Source: Auanema rhodensis (taxonomy: Eukaryota > Nematoda > Chromadorea > Rhabditida > Rhabditidae). From it: 64,000 nucleotides of DNA. The notes beneath the pieces are model-generated. The model did no database searches and had not been told where the DNA came from. It saw only the letters and a list, made by a program, of their open reading frames with translations. The position numbers and the translations under genes were made by a program. The stretch is taken from NCBI GenBank assembly GCA_964057225.1, contig CAXKVF010000093.1:62001-126000 (forward strand). The letters are read 5' to 3'. How positions within the stretch are numbered: the stretch's first letter is position 1; each line of letters begins with the position of its first letter. Shown in pieces: positions 36,922 to 50,416 of the stretch.

Positions 36922-38776
36922 TTGAAAACCGCATCTCTTTATCTTTCACGTGAAGCGAGTTACATACCAAGTGCACATCACGTGTACATTTAATTAGCAT
37001 AAATTAAAGTTCACGTAAATTTCAAAGTCATGGTTACCATGCACCAATATCAATAAAAATTTGTTTTTAGACTAATATGGACATGGGGAATCTAATTTTG
37101 AAAACCGCATCTCTTTATCTTTCACGTGAAGCGAGTTACATACCAAGTGCACATCACGTGTACATTTAATTAGCATAAATTAAAGTTCACGTAAATTTCA
37201 AAGTCATGGTTACCATGCACCAATATCAATAAAAATTTGTTTTTAGACTAATATGGACATGGGGAATCTAATTTTGCAAACCGCATCTCTTCATCTTTCA
37301 CGTGAAGCGAGTTACATACCAAGTGCACATCACGTGTACATTTAATTAGCATAAATTAAAGTTCACGTAAATTTCAAAGTCATGGTTACCATGCACCAAT
37401 ATCAATAAAAATTTGTTTTTAAACTAATATGGACATGGGGAATCTAATTTTGAAAACCGCATCTCTTTATCTTTCACGTGAAGCGAGTTACATACCAAGT
37501 GCACATCACGTGTACATTTAATTAGCATAAATTAAAGTTCACGTAAATTTCAAAGTCATGGTTACCATGCACCAATATGAATAAAAATTTGTTTTTAGAC
37601 TAATATGGACATGGGGAATCTAATTTTGAAAACCGCATCTCCTTATCTTTCACGTGAAGCGAGTTACATACCAAGTGCACATCACGTGTACATTTAATTA
37701 GCATAAATTAAAGTTCACGTAAATTTCAAAGTCATGGTTACCATGCACCAATATCAATAAAAATTTGTTTTTAGACTAATATGGACATGGGGAATCTAAT
37801 TTTGAAAACCGCATCTCTTTATCTTTCACGTGAAGCGAGTTACATACCAAGTACACATCACGTGTACATTTAATTAGCATTAATTAAAGAATTAAAGTGA
37901 AAACCGCATCTCTTTATCTTTCACGTGAAGCGAGTTACATACCAAGTGCACATCACGTGTACATTTAATTAGCATTAATTAAAGTTCACGTAAATTTAAA
38001 AGTCATGGTTACCATGAACCAATATCAATAAAAATTTGTTTTTAGACTAATATGGACATGGGGAATCTAATTTTGAAAACCGCATCTCTTTATCTTTCAC
38101 GTGAAGCGAGTTACATACCAAGTGCACATCACGTGTACATTTAATTAGCATAAATTAAAGTTCACGTAAATTTCAAAGTCATGGTTACCATGCACCAATA
38201 TCAATAAAAATTTGTTTTTAGACTAATATGGACATGGGGAATCTAATTTTGAAAACCGCATCTCCTTATCTTTCACGTGAAGCGAGTTACATACCAAGTG
38301 CACATCACGTGTACATTTAATTAGCATAAATTAAAGTTCACGTAAATTTCAAAGTCATGGTTACCATGCACCAATATCAATAAAAATTTGTTTTTAGACT
38401 AATATGGACATGGGGAATCTAATTTTGAAAACCGCATCTCTTTATCTTTCACGTGAAGCGAGTTACATACCAAGTGCACATCACGTGTACATTTAATTAG
38501 CATTAATTAAAGTTCACGTAAATTTAAAAGTCATGGTTACCATGAACCAATATCAATAAAAATTTGTTTTTAGACTAATATGGACATGGGGAATCTAATT
38601 TTGAAAACCGCATCTCTTTATCTTTCACGTGAAGCGAGTTACATACCAAGTGCACATCACGTGTACATTTAATTAGCATAAATTAAAGTTCACGTAAATT
38701 TCAAAGTCATGGTTACCATGCACCAATATCAATAAAAATTTGTTTTTAGACTAATATGGACATGGGGAATCTAATT
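36922..38776 (+). repeat. Duplication IV, left copy (about 1.86 kb)
   Basis: Aligns with 41811-43665 at an offset of 4889 bp, including the TTGC+g149a monomer, c130g, t17c, the 95-bp monomer and two c102a monomers. Confidence 0.88.
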
Positions 38777-40008
38777 TTGAAAACCGCATCTCTTTATCTT
38801 TCACGTGAAGCGAGTTACATACTAAGTGCACATCACGTGTACATTTAATTAGCATAAATTAAAGTTCACGTAAATTTCAAAGTCATGGTTACCATGAACC
38901 AATATCAATAAAAATTTGTTTTTAGACTAATATGGACATGGGGAATCTAATTTTGAAAACCGCATCTCTTTATCTTTCACGTGAAGCGAGTTACATACCA
39001 AGTGCACATCACGTGTACATTTAATTAGCATAAATTAAAGTTCACGTAAATTTCAAAGTCATGGTTACCATGAACCAATATCAATAAAAATTTGTTTTTA
39101 GACTAATATGGACATGGGGAATCTAATATTGAAAACCGAATCTCTTTATCTTTCACGTGAAGCGAGTTACATACCAAGTGCACATCACGTGTACATTTAA
39201 TTAGCATAAATTAAAGTTCACGTAACTTTCAAAGTCATGGTTACCATGCACCAATATCAATAAAAATTTGTTTTTAGACTAATATGGACATGGGGAATCT
39301 AATTTTGAAAACCGCATCTCTTTATCTTTCACGTGAAGCGAGTTACATACCAAGTGCACATCACGTGTACATTTAATTAGCATAAATTAAAGTTCACGTA
39401 AATTTCAAAGTCATGGTTACCATGCACCAATATCAATAAAAATTTGTTTTTAGACTAATATGGACATGGGGAATCTAATTTTGAAAACCGCATCTCTTTA
39501 TCTTTCACGTGAAGCGAGTTACATACCAAGTGCACATCACGTGTACATTTAATTAGCATAAATTAAAGTTCACGTAAATTTCAAAGTCATGGTTACCATG
39601 CACCAATATCAATAAAAATTTGTTTTTAGACTAATATGGACATGGGGAATCTAATTTTGAAAACCGCATCTCTTTATCTTTCACGTGAAGCGAGTTACAT
39701 ACCAAGTGCACATCACGTGTACATTTAATTAGCATAAATTAAAGTTCACGTAAATTTCAAAGTCATGGTTACCATGCACCAATATCAATAAAAATTTGTT
39801 TTTAGACTAATATGGACATGGGGAATCTAATTTTGAAAACCGCATCTCTTTATCTTTCACGTGAAGCGAGTTACATACCAAGTGCACATCACGTGTACAT
39901 TTAATTAGCATAAATTAAAGTTCACGTAAATTTCAAAGTCATGGTTACCATGCACCAATATCAATAAAAATTTGTTTTTAGACTAATATGGACATGGGGA
40001 ATCTAATT
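37274..40008 (+). repeat. Domain F, part 1, with truncated monomer and c102a variants
   Basis: Starts with a TTGC monomer that also carries g149a, then c130g (37450), t17c (37626), the 95-bp monomer (37802), a80t+c102a (37897), plain, t17c (38249), a80t+c102a (38425), plain, then linker monomers c47t (38777) and c11a/a98c (39129) leading to the A unit at 40009. The variant c102a (ATTTAAAAG) is confined to domain F. Confidence 0.9.
37802..37896 (+). repeat. Truncated 95-bp monomer, copy 1
   Basis: The monomer follows the consensus to position 88 with a80t and g52a (AAGTACACATC), repeats the 8 bp AATTAAAG (positions 81-88), then jumps to position 2 of the next monomer. Net loss is 81 bp. The identical structure at 42691 shows that the event happened once and was then copied. 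Confidence 0.93.
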
Positions 40009-40205
40009 TTGAAAACCGCATCTCTTCATCTTTCACGTGAAGCGAGTTACATACCAAGTGAAGCGAGTTACATACCAAGTGCACATCACGTGTACATTTA
40101 ATTAGCATAAATTAAAGTTCACGTAAATTTCAAAGTCATGGTTACCATGCACCAATATCAATAAAAATTTGTTTTTAGACTAATATGGACATGGGGAATC
40201 TAATT
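40009..40205 (+). repeat. 197-bp monomer 16 (121C type)
   Basis: First after the gap. Opens the variant 7-mer (1253 bp). Confidence 0.95.
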
Positions 40206-41261
40206 TTGAAAACCGCATCTCTTTATCTTTCACGTGAAGCGAGTTACATACCAAGTGCACATCACGTGTACATTTAATTAGCATAAATTAAAGTTCACGT
40301 AAATTTCAAAGTCATGGTTACCATGCACCAATATCAATAAAAATTTGTTTTTAGACTAATATGGACATGGGGAATCTAATTTTGAAAACCGCATCTCTTT
40401 ATCTTTCACGTGAAGCGAGTTACATACCAAGTGCACATCACGTGTACATTTAATTAGCATAAATTAAAGTTCACGTAAATTTCAAAGTCATGGTTACCAT
40501 GAACCAATATCAATAAAAATTTGTTTTTAGACTAATATGGACATGGGGAATCTAATTTTGAAAACCGCATCTCTTTATCTTTCACGTGAAGCGAGTTACA
40601 TACCAAGTGCACATCACGTGTACATTTAATTAGCATTAATTAAAGTTCACGTAAATTTCAAAGTCATGGTTACCATGAACCAATATCAATAAAAATTTGT
40701 TTTTAGACTAATATGGACATGGGGAATCTAATTTTGAAAACCGCATCTCTTTATCTTTCACGTGAAGCGAGTTACATACCAAGTGCACATCACGTGTACA
40801 TTTAATTAGCATAAATTAAAGTTCACGTAAATTTCAAAGTCATGGTTACCATGAACCAATATCAATAAAAATTTGTTTTTAGACTAATATGGACATGGGG
40901 AATCTAATTTTGAAAACCGCATCTCTTTATCTTTCACGTGAAGCGAGTTACATACCAAGTGCACATCACGTGTACATTTAATTAGCATAAATTAAAGTTC
41001 ACGTAAATTTCAAAGTCATGGTTACCATGCACCAATATCAATAAAAATTTGTTTTTAGACTAATATGGACATGGGGAATCTAATTTTGAAAACCGCATCT
41101 CTTTATCTTTCACGTGAAGCGAGTTACATACCAAGTGCACATCACGTGTACATTTAATTAGCATAAATTAAAGTTCACGTAAATTTCAAAGTCATGGTTA
41201 CCATGCACCAATATCAATAAAAATTTGTTTTTAGACTAATATGGACATGGGGAATCTAATT
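40009..41261 (+). repeat. HOR module A, run 3: variant 7-mer (1253 bp)
   Basis: Same total length as the other 7-mers but a shifted internal order: 197, 121C, 121A, a80t, 121A, 121C, 121C. One 121C monomer has moved from the end of the unit to directly behind the 197-bp monomer. This fits one monomer gained and one lost by separate exchanges. Confidence 0.85.
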
Positions 41262-41458
41262 TTGAAAACCGCATCTCTTCATCTTTCACGTGAAGCGAGT
41301 TACATACCAAGTGAAGCGAGTTACATACCAAGTGCACATCACGTGTACATTTAATTAGCATAAATTAAAGTTCACGTAAATTTCAAAGTCATGGTTACCA
41401 TGCACCAATATCAATAAAAATTTGTTTTTAGACTAATATGGACATGGGGAATCTAATT
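41262..41458 (+). repeat. 197-bp monomer 17 (121C type)
   Basis: The next 197-bp monomer is 5396 bp on; that interval includes the second 95-bp monomer. Confidence 0.95.
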
Positions 41459-41810
41459 TTGAAAACCGCATCTCTTTATCTTTCACGTGAAGCGAGTTAC
41501 ATACCAAGTGCACATCACGTGTACATTTAATTAGCATAAATTAAAGTTCACGTAAATTTCAAAGTCATGGTTACCATGAACCAATATCAATAAAAATTTG
41601 TTTTTAGACTAATATGGACATGGGGAATCTAATTTTGAAAACCGCATCTCTTTATCTTTCACGTGAAGCGAGTTACATACCAAGTGCACATCACGTGTAC
41701 ATTTAATTAGCATTAATTAAAGTTCACGTAAATTTCAAAGTCATGGTTACCATGAACCAATATCAATAAAAATTTGTTTTTAGACTAATATGGACATGGG
41801 GAATCTAATT

Positions 41811-43665
41811 TTGAAAACCGCATCTCTTTATCTTTCACGTGAAGCGAGTTACATACCAAGTGCACATCACGTGTACATTTAATTAGCATAAATTAAAGTT
41901 CACGTAAATTTCAAAGTCATGGTTACCATGCACCAATATCAATAAAAATTTGTTTTTAGACTAATATGGACATGGGGAATCTAATTTTGAAAACCGCATC
42001 TCTTTATCTTTCACGTGAAGCGAGTTACATACCAAGTGCACATCACGTGTACATTTAATTAGCATAAATTAAAGTTCACGTAAATTTCAAAGTCATGGTT
42101 ACCATGCACCAATATCAATAAAAATTTGTTTTTAGACTAATATGGACATGGGGAATCTAATTTTGCAAACCGCATCTCTTCATCTTTCACGTGAAGCGAG
42201 TTACATACCAAGTGCACATCACGTGTACATTTAATTAGCATAAATTAAAGTTCACGTAAATTTCAAAGTCATGGTTACCATGCACCAATATCAATAAAAA
42301 TTTGTTTTTAAACTAATATGGACATGGGGAATCTAATTTTGAAAACCGCATCTCTTTATCTTTCACGTGAAGCGAGTTACATACCAAGTGCACATCACGT
42401 GTACATTTAATTAGCATAAATTAAAGTTCACGTAAATTTCAAAGTCATGGTTACCATGCACCAATATGAATAAAAATTTGTTTTTAGACTAATATGGACA
42501 TGGGGAATCTAATTTTGAAAACCGCATCTCCTTATCTTTCACGTGAAGCGAGTTACATACCAAGTGCACATCACGTGTACATTTAATTAGCATAAATTAA
42601 AGTTCACGTAAATTTCAAAGTCATGGTTACCATGCACCAATATCAATAAAAATTTGTTTTTAGACTAATATGGACATGGGGAATCTAATTTTGAAAACCG
42701 CATCTCTTTATCTTTCACGTGAAGCGAGTTACATACCAAGTACACATCACGTGTACATTTAATTAGCATTAATTAAAGAATTAAAGTGAAAACCGCATCT
42801 CTTTATCTTTCACGTGAAGCGAGTTACATACCAAGTGCACATCACGTGTACATTTAATTAGCATTAATTAAAGTTCACGTAAATTTAAAAGTCATGGTTA
42901 CCATGAACCAATATCAATAAAAATTTGTTTTTAGACTAATATGGACATGGGGAATCTAATTTTGAAAACCGCATCTCTTTATCTTTCACGTGAAGCGAGT
43001 TACATACCAAGTGCACATCACGTGTACATTTAATTAGCATAAATTAAAGTTCACGTAAATTTCAAAGTCATGGTTACCATGCACCAATATCAATAAAAAT
43101 TTGTTTTTAGACTAATATGGACATGGGGAATCTAATTTTGAAAACCGCATCTCCTTATCTTTCACGTGAAGCGAGTTACATACCAAGTGCACATCACGTG
43201 TACATTTAATTAGCATAAATTAAAGTTCACGTAAATTTCAAAGTCATGGTTACCATGCACCAATATCAATAAAAATTTGTTTTTAGACTAATATGGACAT
43301 GGGGAATCTAATTTTGAAAACCGCATCTCTTTATCTTTCACGTGAAGCGAGTTACATACCAAGTGCACATCACGTGTACATTTAATTAGCATTAATTAAA
43401 GTTCACGTAAATTTAAAAGTCATGGTTACCATGAACCAATATCAATAAAAATTTGTTTTTAGACTAATATGGACATGGGGAATCTAATTTTGAAAACCGC
43501 ATCTCTTTATCTTTCACGTGAAGCGAGTTACATACCAAGTGCACATCACGTGTACATTTAATTAGCATAAATTAAAGTTCACGTAAATTTCAAAGTCATG
43601 GTTACCATGCACCAATATCAATAAAAATTTGTTTTTAGACTAATATGGACATGGGGAATCTAATT
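41811..43665 (+). repeat. Duplication IV, right copy
   Basis: Partner of 36922-38776. Immediately after it two extra monomers (a80t+c102a and plain, 43666-44017) are present before the c47t monomer that follows directly in the left copy. Confidence 0.88.
42691..42785 (+). repeat. Truncated 95-bp monomer, copy 2
   Basis: Same breakpoint, same 8-bp AATTAAAG insertion, same g52a and a80t as copy 1, exactly 4889 bp away. It was copied as part of a larger block, not formed independently. Confidence 0.93.
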
Positions 43666-44017
43666 TTGAAAACCGCATCTCTTTATCTTTCACGTGAAGC
43701 GAGTTACATACCAAGTGCACATCACGTGTACATTTAATTAGCATTAATTAAAGTTCACGTAAATTTAAAAGTCATGGTTACCATGAACCAATATCAATAA
43801 AAATTTGTTTTTAGACTAATATGGACATGGGGAATCTAATTTTGAAAACCGCATCTCTTTATCTTTCACGTGAAGCGAGTTACATACCAAGTGCACATCA
43901 CGTGTACATTTAATTAGCATAAATTAAAGTTCACGTAAATTTCAAAGTCATGGTTACCATGCACCAATATCAATAAAAATTTGTTTTTAGACTAATATGG
44001 ACATGGGGAATCTAATT

Positions 44018-46481
44018 TTGAAAACCGCATCTCTTTATCTTTCACGTGAAGCGAGTTACATACTAAGTGCACATCACGTGTACATTTAATTAGCATAAAT
44101 TAAAGTTCACGTAAATTTCAAAGTCATGGTTACCATGAACCAATATCAATAAAAATTTGTTTTTAGACTAATATGGACATGGGGAATCTAATTTTGAAAA
44201 CCGCATCTCTTTATCTTTCACGTGAAGCGAGTTACATACCAAGTGCACATCACGTGTACATTTAATTAGCATAAATTAAAGTTCACGTAAATTTCAAAGT
44301 CATGGTTACCATGAACCAATATCAATAAAAATTTGTTTTTAGACTAATATGGACATGGGGAATCTAATTTTGAAAACCGCATCTCTTTATCTTTCACGTG
44401 AAGCGAGTTACATACCAAGTGCACATCACGTGTACATTTAATTAGCATAAATTAAAGTTCACGTAAATTTCAAAGTCATGGTTACCATGAACCAATATCA
44501 ATAAAAATTTGTTTTTAGACTAATATGGACATGGGGAATCTAATTTTGAAAACCGCATCTCTTTATCTTTCACGTGAAGCGAGTTACATACCAAGTGCAC
44601 ATCACGTGTACATTTAATTAGCATAAATTAAAGTTCACGTAAATTTCAAAGTCATGGTTACCATGCACCAATATCAATAAAAATTTGTTTTTAGACTAAT
44701 ATGGACATGGGGAATCTAATTTTGAAAACCGCATCTCCTTATCTTTCACGTGAAGCGAGTTACATACCAAGTGCACATCACGTGTACATTTAATTAGCAT
44801 AAATTAAAGTTCACGTAAATTTCAAAGTCATGGTTACCATGCACCAATATCAATAAAAATTTGTTTTTAGACTAATATGGACATGGGGAATCTAATTTTG
44901 AAAACCGCATCTCTTTATCTTTCACGTGAAGCGAGTTACATACCAAGTGCACATCACGTGTACATTTAATTAGCATTAATTAAAGTTCACGTAAATTTAA
45001 AAGTCATGGTTACCATGAACCAATATCAATAAAAATTTGTTTTTAGACTAATATGGACATGGGGAATCTAATTTTGAAAACCGCATCTCTTTATCTTTCA
45101 CGTGAAGCGAGTTACATACCAAGTGCACATCACGTGTACATTTAATTAGCATAAATTAAAGTTCACGTAAATTTCAAAGTCATGGTTACCATGCACCAAT
45201 ATCAATAAAAATTTGTTTTTAGACTAATATGGACATGGGGAATCTAATTTTGAAAACCGCATCTCTTTATCTTTCACGTGAAGCGAGTTACATACTAAGT
45301 GCACATCACGTGTACATTTAATTAGCATAAATTAAAGTTCACGTAAATTTCAAAGTCATGGTTACCATGAACCAATATCAATAAAAATTTGTTTTTAGAC
45401 TAATATGGACATGGGGAATCTAATTTTGAAAACCGCATCTCTTTATCTTTCACGTGAAGCGAGTTACATACCAAGTGCACATCACGTGTACATTTAATTA
45501 GCATAAATTAAAGTTCACGTAAATTTCAAAGTCATGGTTACCATGAACCAATATCAATAAAAATTTGTTTTTAGACTAATATGGACATGGGGAATCTAAT
45601 ATTGAAAACCGAATCTCTTTATCTTTCACGTGAAGCGAGTTACATACCAAGTGCACATCACGTGTACATTTAATTAGCATAAATTAAAGTTCACGTAACT
45701 TTCAAAGTCATGGTTACCATGCACCAATATCAATAAAAATTTGTTTTTAGACTAATATGGACATGGGGAATCTAATTTTGAAAACCGCATCTCTTTATCT
45801 TTCACGTGAAGCGAGTTACATACCAAGTGCACATCACGTGTACATTTAATTAGCATAAATTAAAGTTCACGTAAATTTCAAAGTCATGGTTACCATGCAC
45901 CAATATCAATAAAAATTTGTTTTTAGACTAATATGGACATGGGGAATCTAATTTTGAAAACCGCATCTCTTTATCTTTCACGTGAAGCGAGTTACATACC
46001 AAGTGCACATCACGTGTACATTTAATTAGCATAAATTAAAGTTCACGTAAATTTCAAAGTCATGGTTACCATGAACCAATATCAATAAAAATTTGTTTTT
46101 AGACTAATATGGACATGGGGAATCTAATTTTGAAAACCGCATCTCTTTATCTTTCACGTGAAGCGAGTTACATACCAAGTGCACATCACGTGTACATTTA
46201 ATTAGCATAAATTAAAGTTCACGTAAATTTCAAAGTCATGGTTACCATGCACCAATATCAATAAAAATTTGTTTTTAGACTAATATGGACATGGGGAATC
46301 TAATTTTGAAAACCGCATCTCTTTATCTTTCACGTGAAGCGAGTTACATACCAAGTGCACATCACGTGTACATTTAATTAGCATAAATTAAAGTTCACGT
46401 AAATTTCAAAGTCATGGTTACCATGCACCAATATCAATAAAAATTTGTTTTTAGACTAATATGGACATGGGGAATCTAATT
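44018..46481 (+). repeat. Local seven-monomer duplication within domain F
   Basis: c47t monomers at 44018 and 45250 are 1232 bp apart (seven monomers). The t17c, a80t+c102a, plain, c47t order at 44722-45250 repeats the order already seen upstream (43138-44018, with extra monomers), so the linker before run 4 was partly duplicated. Confidence 0.75.
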
Positions 46482-46657
46482 TTGAAAACCGCATCTCTTT
46501 ATCTTTCACGTGAAGCGAGTTACATACCAAGTGCACATCACGTGTACATTTAATTAGCATAAATTAAAGTTCACGTAAATTTCAAAGTCATGGTTACCAT
46601 GCACCAATATCAATAAAAATTTGTTTTTAGACTAATATGGACATGGGGAATCTAATT

Positions 46658-46854
46658 TTGAAAACCGCATCTCTTCATCTTTCACGTGAAGCGAGTTACA
46701 TACCAAGTGAAGCGAGTTACATACCAAGTGCACATCACGTGTACATTTAATTAGCATAAATTAAAGTTCACGTAAATTTCAAAGTCATGGTTACCATGCA
46801 CCAATATCAATAAAAATTTGTTTTTAGACTAATATGGACATGGGGAATCTAATT
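46658..46854 (+). repeat. 197-bp monomer 18 (121C type)
   Basis: t19c plus the 21-bp duplication. Opens a 7-mer (1253 bp). Confidence 0.95.
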
Positions 46855-47910
46855 TTGAAAACCGCATCTCTTTATCTTTCACGTGAAGCGAGTTACATAC
46901 CAAGTGCACATCACGTGTACATTTAATTAGCATAAATTAAAGTTCACGTAAATTTCAAAGTCATGGTTACCATGAACCAATATCAATAAAAATTTGTTTT
47001 TAGACTAATATGGACATGGGGAATCTAATTTTGAAAACCGCATCTCTTTATCTTTCACGTGAAGCGAGTTACATACCAAGTGCACATCACGTGTACATTT
47101 AATTAGCATTAATTAAAGTTCACGTAAATTTCAAAGTCATGGTTACCATGAACCAATATCAATAAAAATTTGTTTTTAGACTAATATGGACATGGGGAAT
47201 CTAATTTTGAAAACCGCATCTCTTTATCTTTCACGTGAAGCGAGTTACATACCAAGTGCACATCACGTGTACATTTAATTAGCATAAATTAAAGTTCACG
47301 TAAATTTCAAAGTCATGGTTACCATGAACCAATATCAATAAAAATTTGTTTTTAGACTAATATGGACATGGGGAATCTAATTTTGAAAACCGCATCTCTT
47401 TATCTTTCACGTGAAGCGAGTTACATACCAAGTGCACATCACGTGTACATTTAATTAGCATAAATTAAAGTTCACGTAAATTTCAAAGTCATGGTTACCA
47501 TGCACCAATATCAATAAAAATTTGTTTTTAGACTAATATGGACATGGGGAATCTAATTTTGAAAACCGCATCTCTTTATCTTTCACGTGAAGCGAGTTAC
47601 ATACCAAGTGCACATCACGTGTACATTTAATTAGCATAAATTAAAGTTCACGTAAATTTCAAAGTCATGGTTACCATGCACCAATATCAATAAAAATTTG
47701 TTTTTAGACTAATATGGACATGGGGAATCTAATTTTGAAAACCGCATCTCTTTATCTTTCACGTGAAGCGAGTTACATACCAAGTGCACATCACGTGTAC
47801 ATTTAATTAGCATAAATTAAAGTTCACGTAAATTTCAAAGTCATGGTTACCATGCACCAATATCAATAAAAATTTGTTTTTAGACTAATATGGACATGGG
47901 GAATCTAATT

Positions 47911-48107
47911 TTGAAAACCGCATCTCTTCATCTTTCACGTGAAGCGAGTTACATACCAAGTGAAGCGAGTTACATACCAAGTGCACATCACGTGTACATT
48001 TAATTAGCATAAATTAAAGTTCACGTAAATTTCAAAGTCATGGTTACCATGCACCAATATCAATAAAAATTTGTTTTTAGACTAATATGGACATGGGGAA
48101 TCTAATT
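47911..48107 (+). repeat. 197-bp monomer 19 (121C type)
   Basis: t19c plus the 21-bp duplication. Opens a 6-mer (1077 bp). Confidence 0.95.
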
Positions 48108-48987
48108 TTGAAAACCGCATCTCTTTATCTTTCACGTGAAGCGAGTTACATACCAAGTGCACATCACGTGTACATTTAATTAGCATAAATTAAAGTTCAC
48201 GTAAATTTCAAAGTCATGGTTACCATGAACCAATATCAATAAAAATTTGTTTTTAGACTAATATGGACATGGGGAATCTAATTTTGAAAACCGCATCTCT
48301 TTATCTTTCACGTGAAGCGAGTTACATACCAAGTGCACATCACGTGTACATTTAATTAGCATTAATTAAAGTTCACGTAAATTTCAAAGTCATGGTTACC
48401 ATGAACCAATATCAATAAAAATTTGTTTTTAGACTAATATGGACATGGGGAATCTAATTTTGAAAACCGCATCTCTTTATCTTTCACGTGAAGCGAGTTA
48501 CATACCAAGTGCACATCACGTGTACATTTAATTAGCATAAATTAAAGTTCACGTAAATTTCAAAGTCATGGTTACCATGAACCAATATCAATAAAAATTT
48601 GTTTTTAGACTAATATGGACATGGGGAATCTAATTTTGAAAACCGCATCTCTTTATCTTTCACGTGAAGCGAGTTACATACCAAGTGCACATCACGTGTA
48701 CATTTAATTAGCATAAATTAAAGTTCACGTAAATTTCAAAGTCATGGTTACCATGCACCAATATCAATAAAAATTTGTTTTTAGACTAATATGGACATGG
48801 GGAATCTAATTTTGAAAACCGCATCTCTTTATCTTTCACGTGAAGCGAGTTACATACCAAGTGCACATCACGTGTACATTTAATTAGCATAAATTAAAGT
48901 TCACGTAAATTTCAAAGTCATGGTTACCATGCACCAATATCAATAAAAATTTGTTTTTAGACTAATATGGACATGGGGAATCTAATT

Positions 48988-49184
48988 TTGAAAACCGCAT
49001 CTCTTCATCTTTCACGTGAAGCGAGTTACATACCAAGTGAAGCGAGTTACATACCAAGTGCACATCACGTGTACATTTAATTAGCATAAATTAAAGTTCA
49101 CGTAAATTTCAAAGTCATGGTTACCATGCACCAATATCAATAAAAATTTGTTTTTAGACTAATATGGACATGGGGAATCTAATT
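48988..49184 (+). repeat. 197-bp monomer 20 (121C type)
   Basis: t19c plus the 21-bp duplication. Opens an 8-mer (1429 bp). Confidence 0.95.
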
Positions 49185-50416
49185 TTGAAAACCGCATCTC
49201 TTTATCTTTCACGTGAAGCGAGTTACATACCAAGTGCACATCACGTGTACATTTAATTAGCATAAATTAAAGTTCACGTAAATTTCAAAGTCATGGTTAC
49301 CATGAACCAATATCAATAAAAATTTGTTTTTAGACTAATATGGACATGGGGAATCTAATTTTGAAAACCGCATCTCTTTATCTTTCACGTGAAGCGAGTT
49401 ACATACCAAGTGCACATCACGTGTACATTCAATTAGCATTAATTAAAGTTCACGTAAATTTCAAAGTCATGGTTACCATGAACCAATATCAATAAAAATT
49501 TGTTTTTAGACTAATATGGACATGGGGAATCTAATTTTGAAAACCGCATCTCTTTATCTTTCACGTGAAGCGAGTTACATACCAAGTGCACATCACGTGT
49601 ACATTTAATTAGCATAAATTAAAGTTCACGTAAATTTCAAAGTCATGGTTACCATGAACCAATATCAATAAAAATTTGTTTTTAGACTAATATGGACATG
49701 GGGAATCTAATTTTGAAAACCGCATCTCTTTATCTTTCACGTGAAGCGAGTTACATACCAAGTGCACATCACGTGTACATTTAATTAGCATAAATTAAAG
49801 TTCACGTAAATTTCAAAGTCATGGTTACCATGCACCAATATCAATAAAAATTTGTTTTTAGACTAATATGGACATGGGGAATCTAATTTTGAAAACCGCA
49901 TCTCTTTATCTTTCACGTGAAGCGAGTTACATACCAAGTGCACATCACGTGTACATTTAATTAGCATAAATTAAAGTTCACGTAAATTTCAAAGTCATGG
50001 TTACCATGCACCAATATCAATAAAAATTTGTTTTTAGACTAATATGGACATGGGGAATCTAATTTTGAAAACCGCATCTCTTTATCTTTCACGTGAAGCG
50101 AGTTACATACCAAGTGCACATCACGTGTACATTTAATTAGCATAAATTGAAGTTCACGTAAATTTCAAAGTCATGGTTACCATGCACCAATATCAATAAA
50201 AATTTGTTTTTAGACTAATATGGACATGGGGAATCTAATTTTGAAAACCGCATCTCTTTATCTTTCACGTGAAGCGAGTTACATACCAAGTGCACATCAC
50301 GTGTACATTTAATTAGCATAAATTAAAGTTCACGTAAATTTCAAAGTCATGGTTACCATGCACCAATATCAATAAAAATTTGTTTTTAGACTAATATGGA
50401 CATGGGGAATCTAATT

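Larger units (their letters stand above)
29356..37273 (+). repeat. Domain E: diverged satellite lacking 197-bp monomers
   Basis: About 45 monomers. Diagnostic is the TTGC class (a4c with t19c, no 21-bp duplication), starting at 29356, 30588, 31468, 31996, 35338, 35690 and 36042; two more occur at 37274 and 42163. Five of the nine are immediately preceded by an a128g monomer. Private substitutions are denser here than elsewhere: GTGCAC for GTGTAC (29595), GAGAG (29741), CCACATC (29890), CCCCATC (31301), ATTCCAAAG and GGGAAATC (32524 monomer), ATATCAAG and TTAACATA (32700 monomer), AAGAGCAC (36443). It also holds a local 528-bp and a 703-bp tandem duplication. Confidence 0.88.
41262..46657 (+). 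repeat. Domain F, part 2 (expanded copy of part 1)
   Basis: A 197-bp monomer, then 121A, a80t, two 121C, the TTGC+g149a monomer (42163), c130g, t17c, the 95-bp monomer (42691), then three a80t+c102a monomers (42786, 43314, 43666) where part 1 has two. A c47t monomer appears twice (44018 and 45250, 1232 bp or seven monomers apart), with t17c and a80t+c102a monomers (44722, 44898) repeated between them, so a second local duplication lies inside the copy. It ends with the c11a/a98c linker (45602). Confidence 0.87.
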
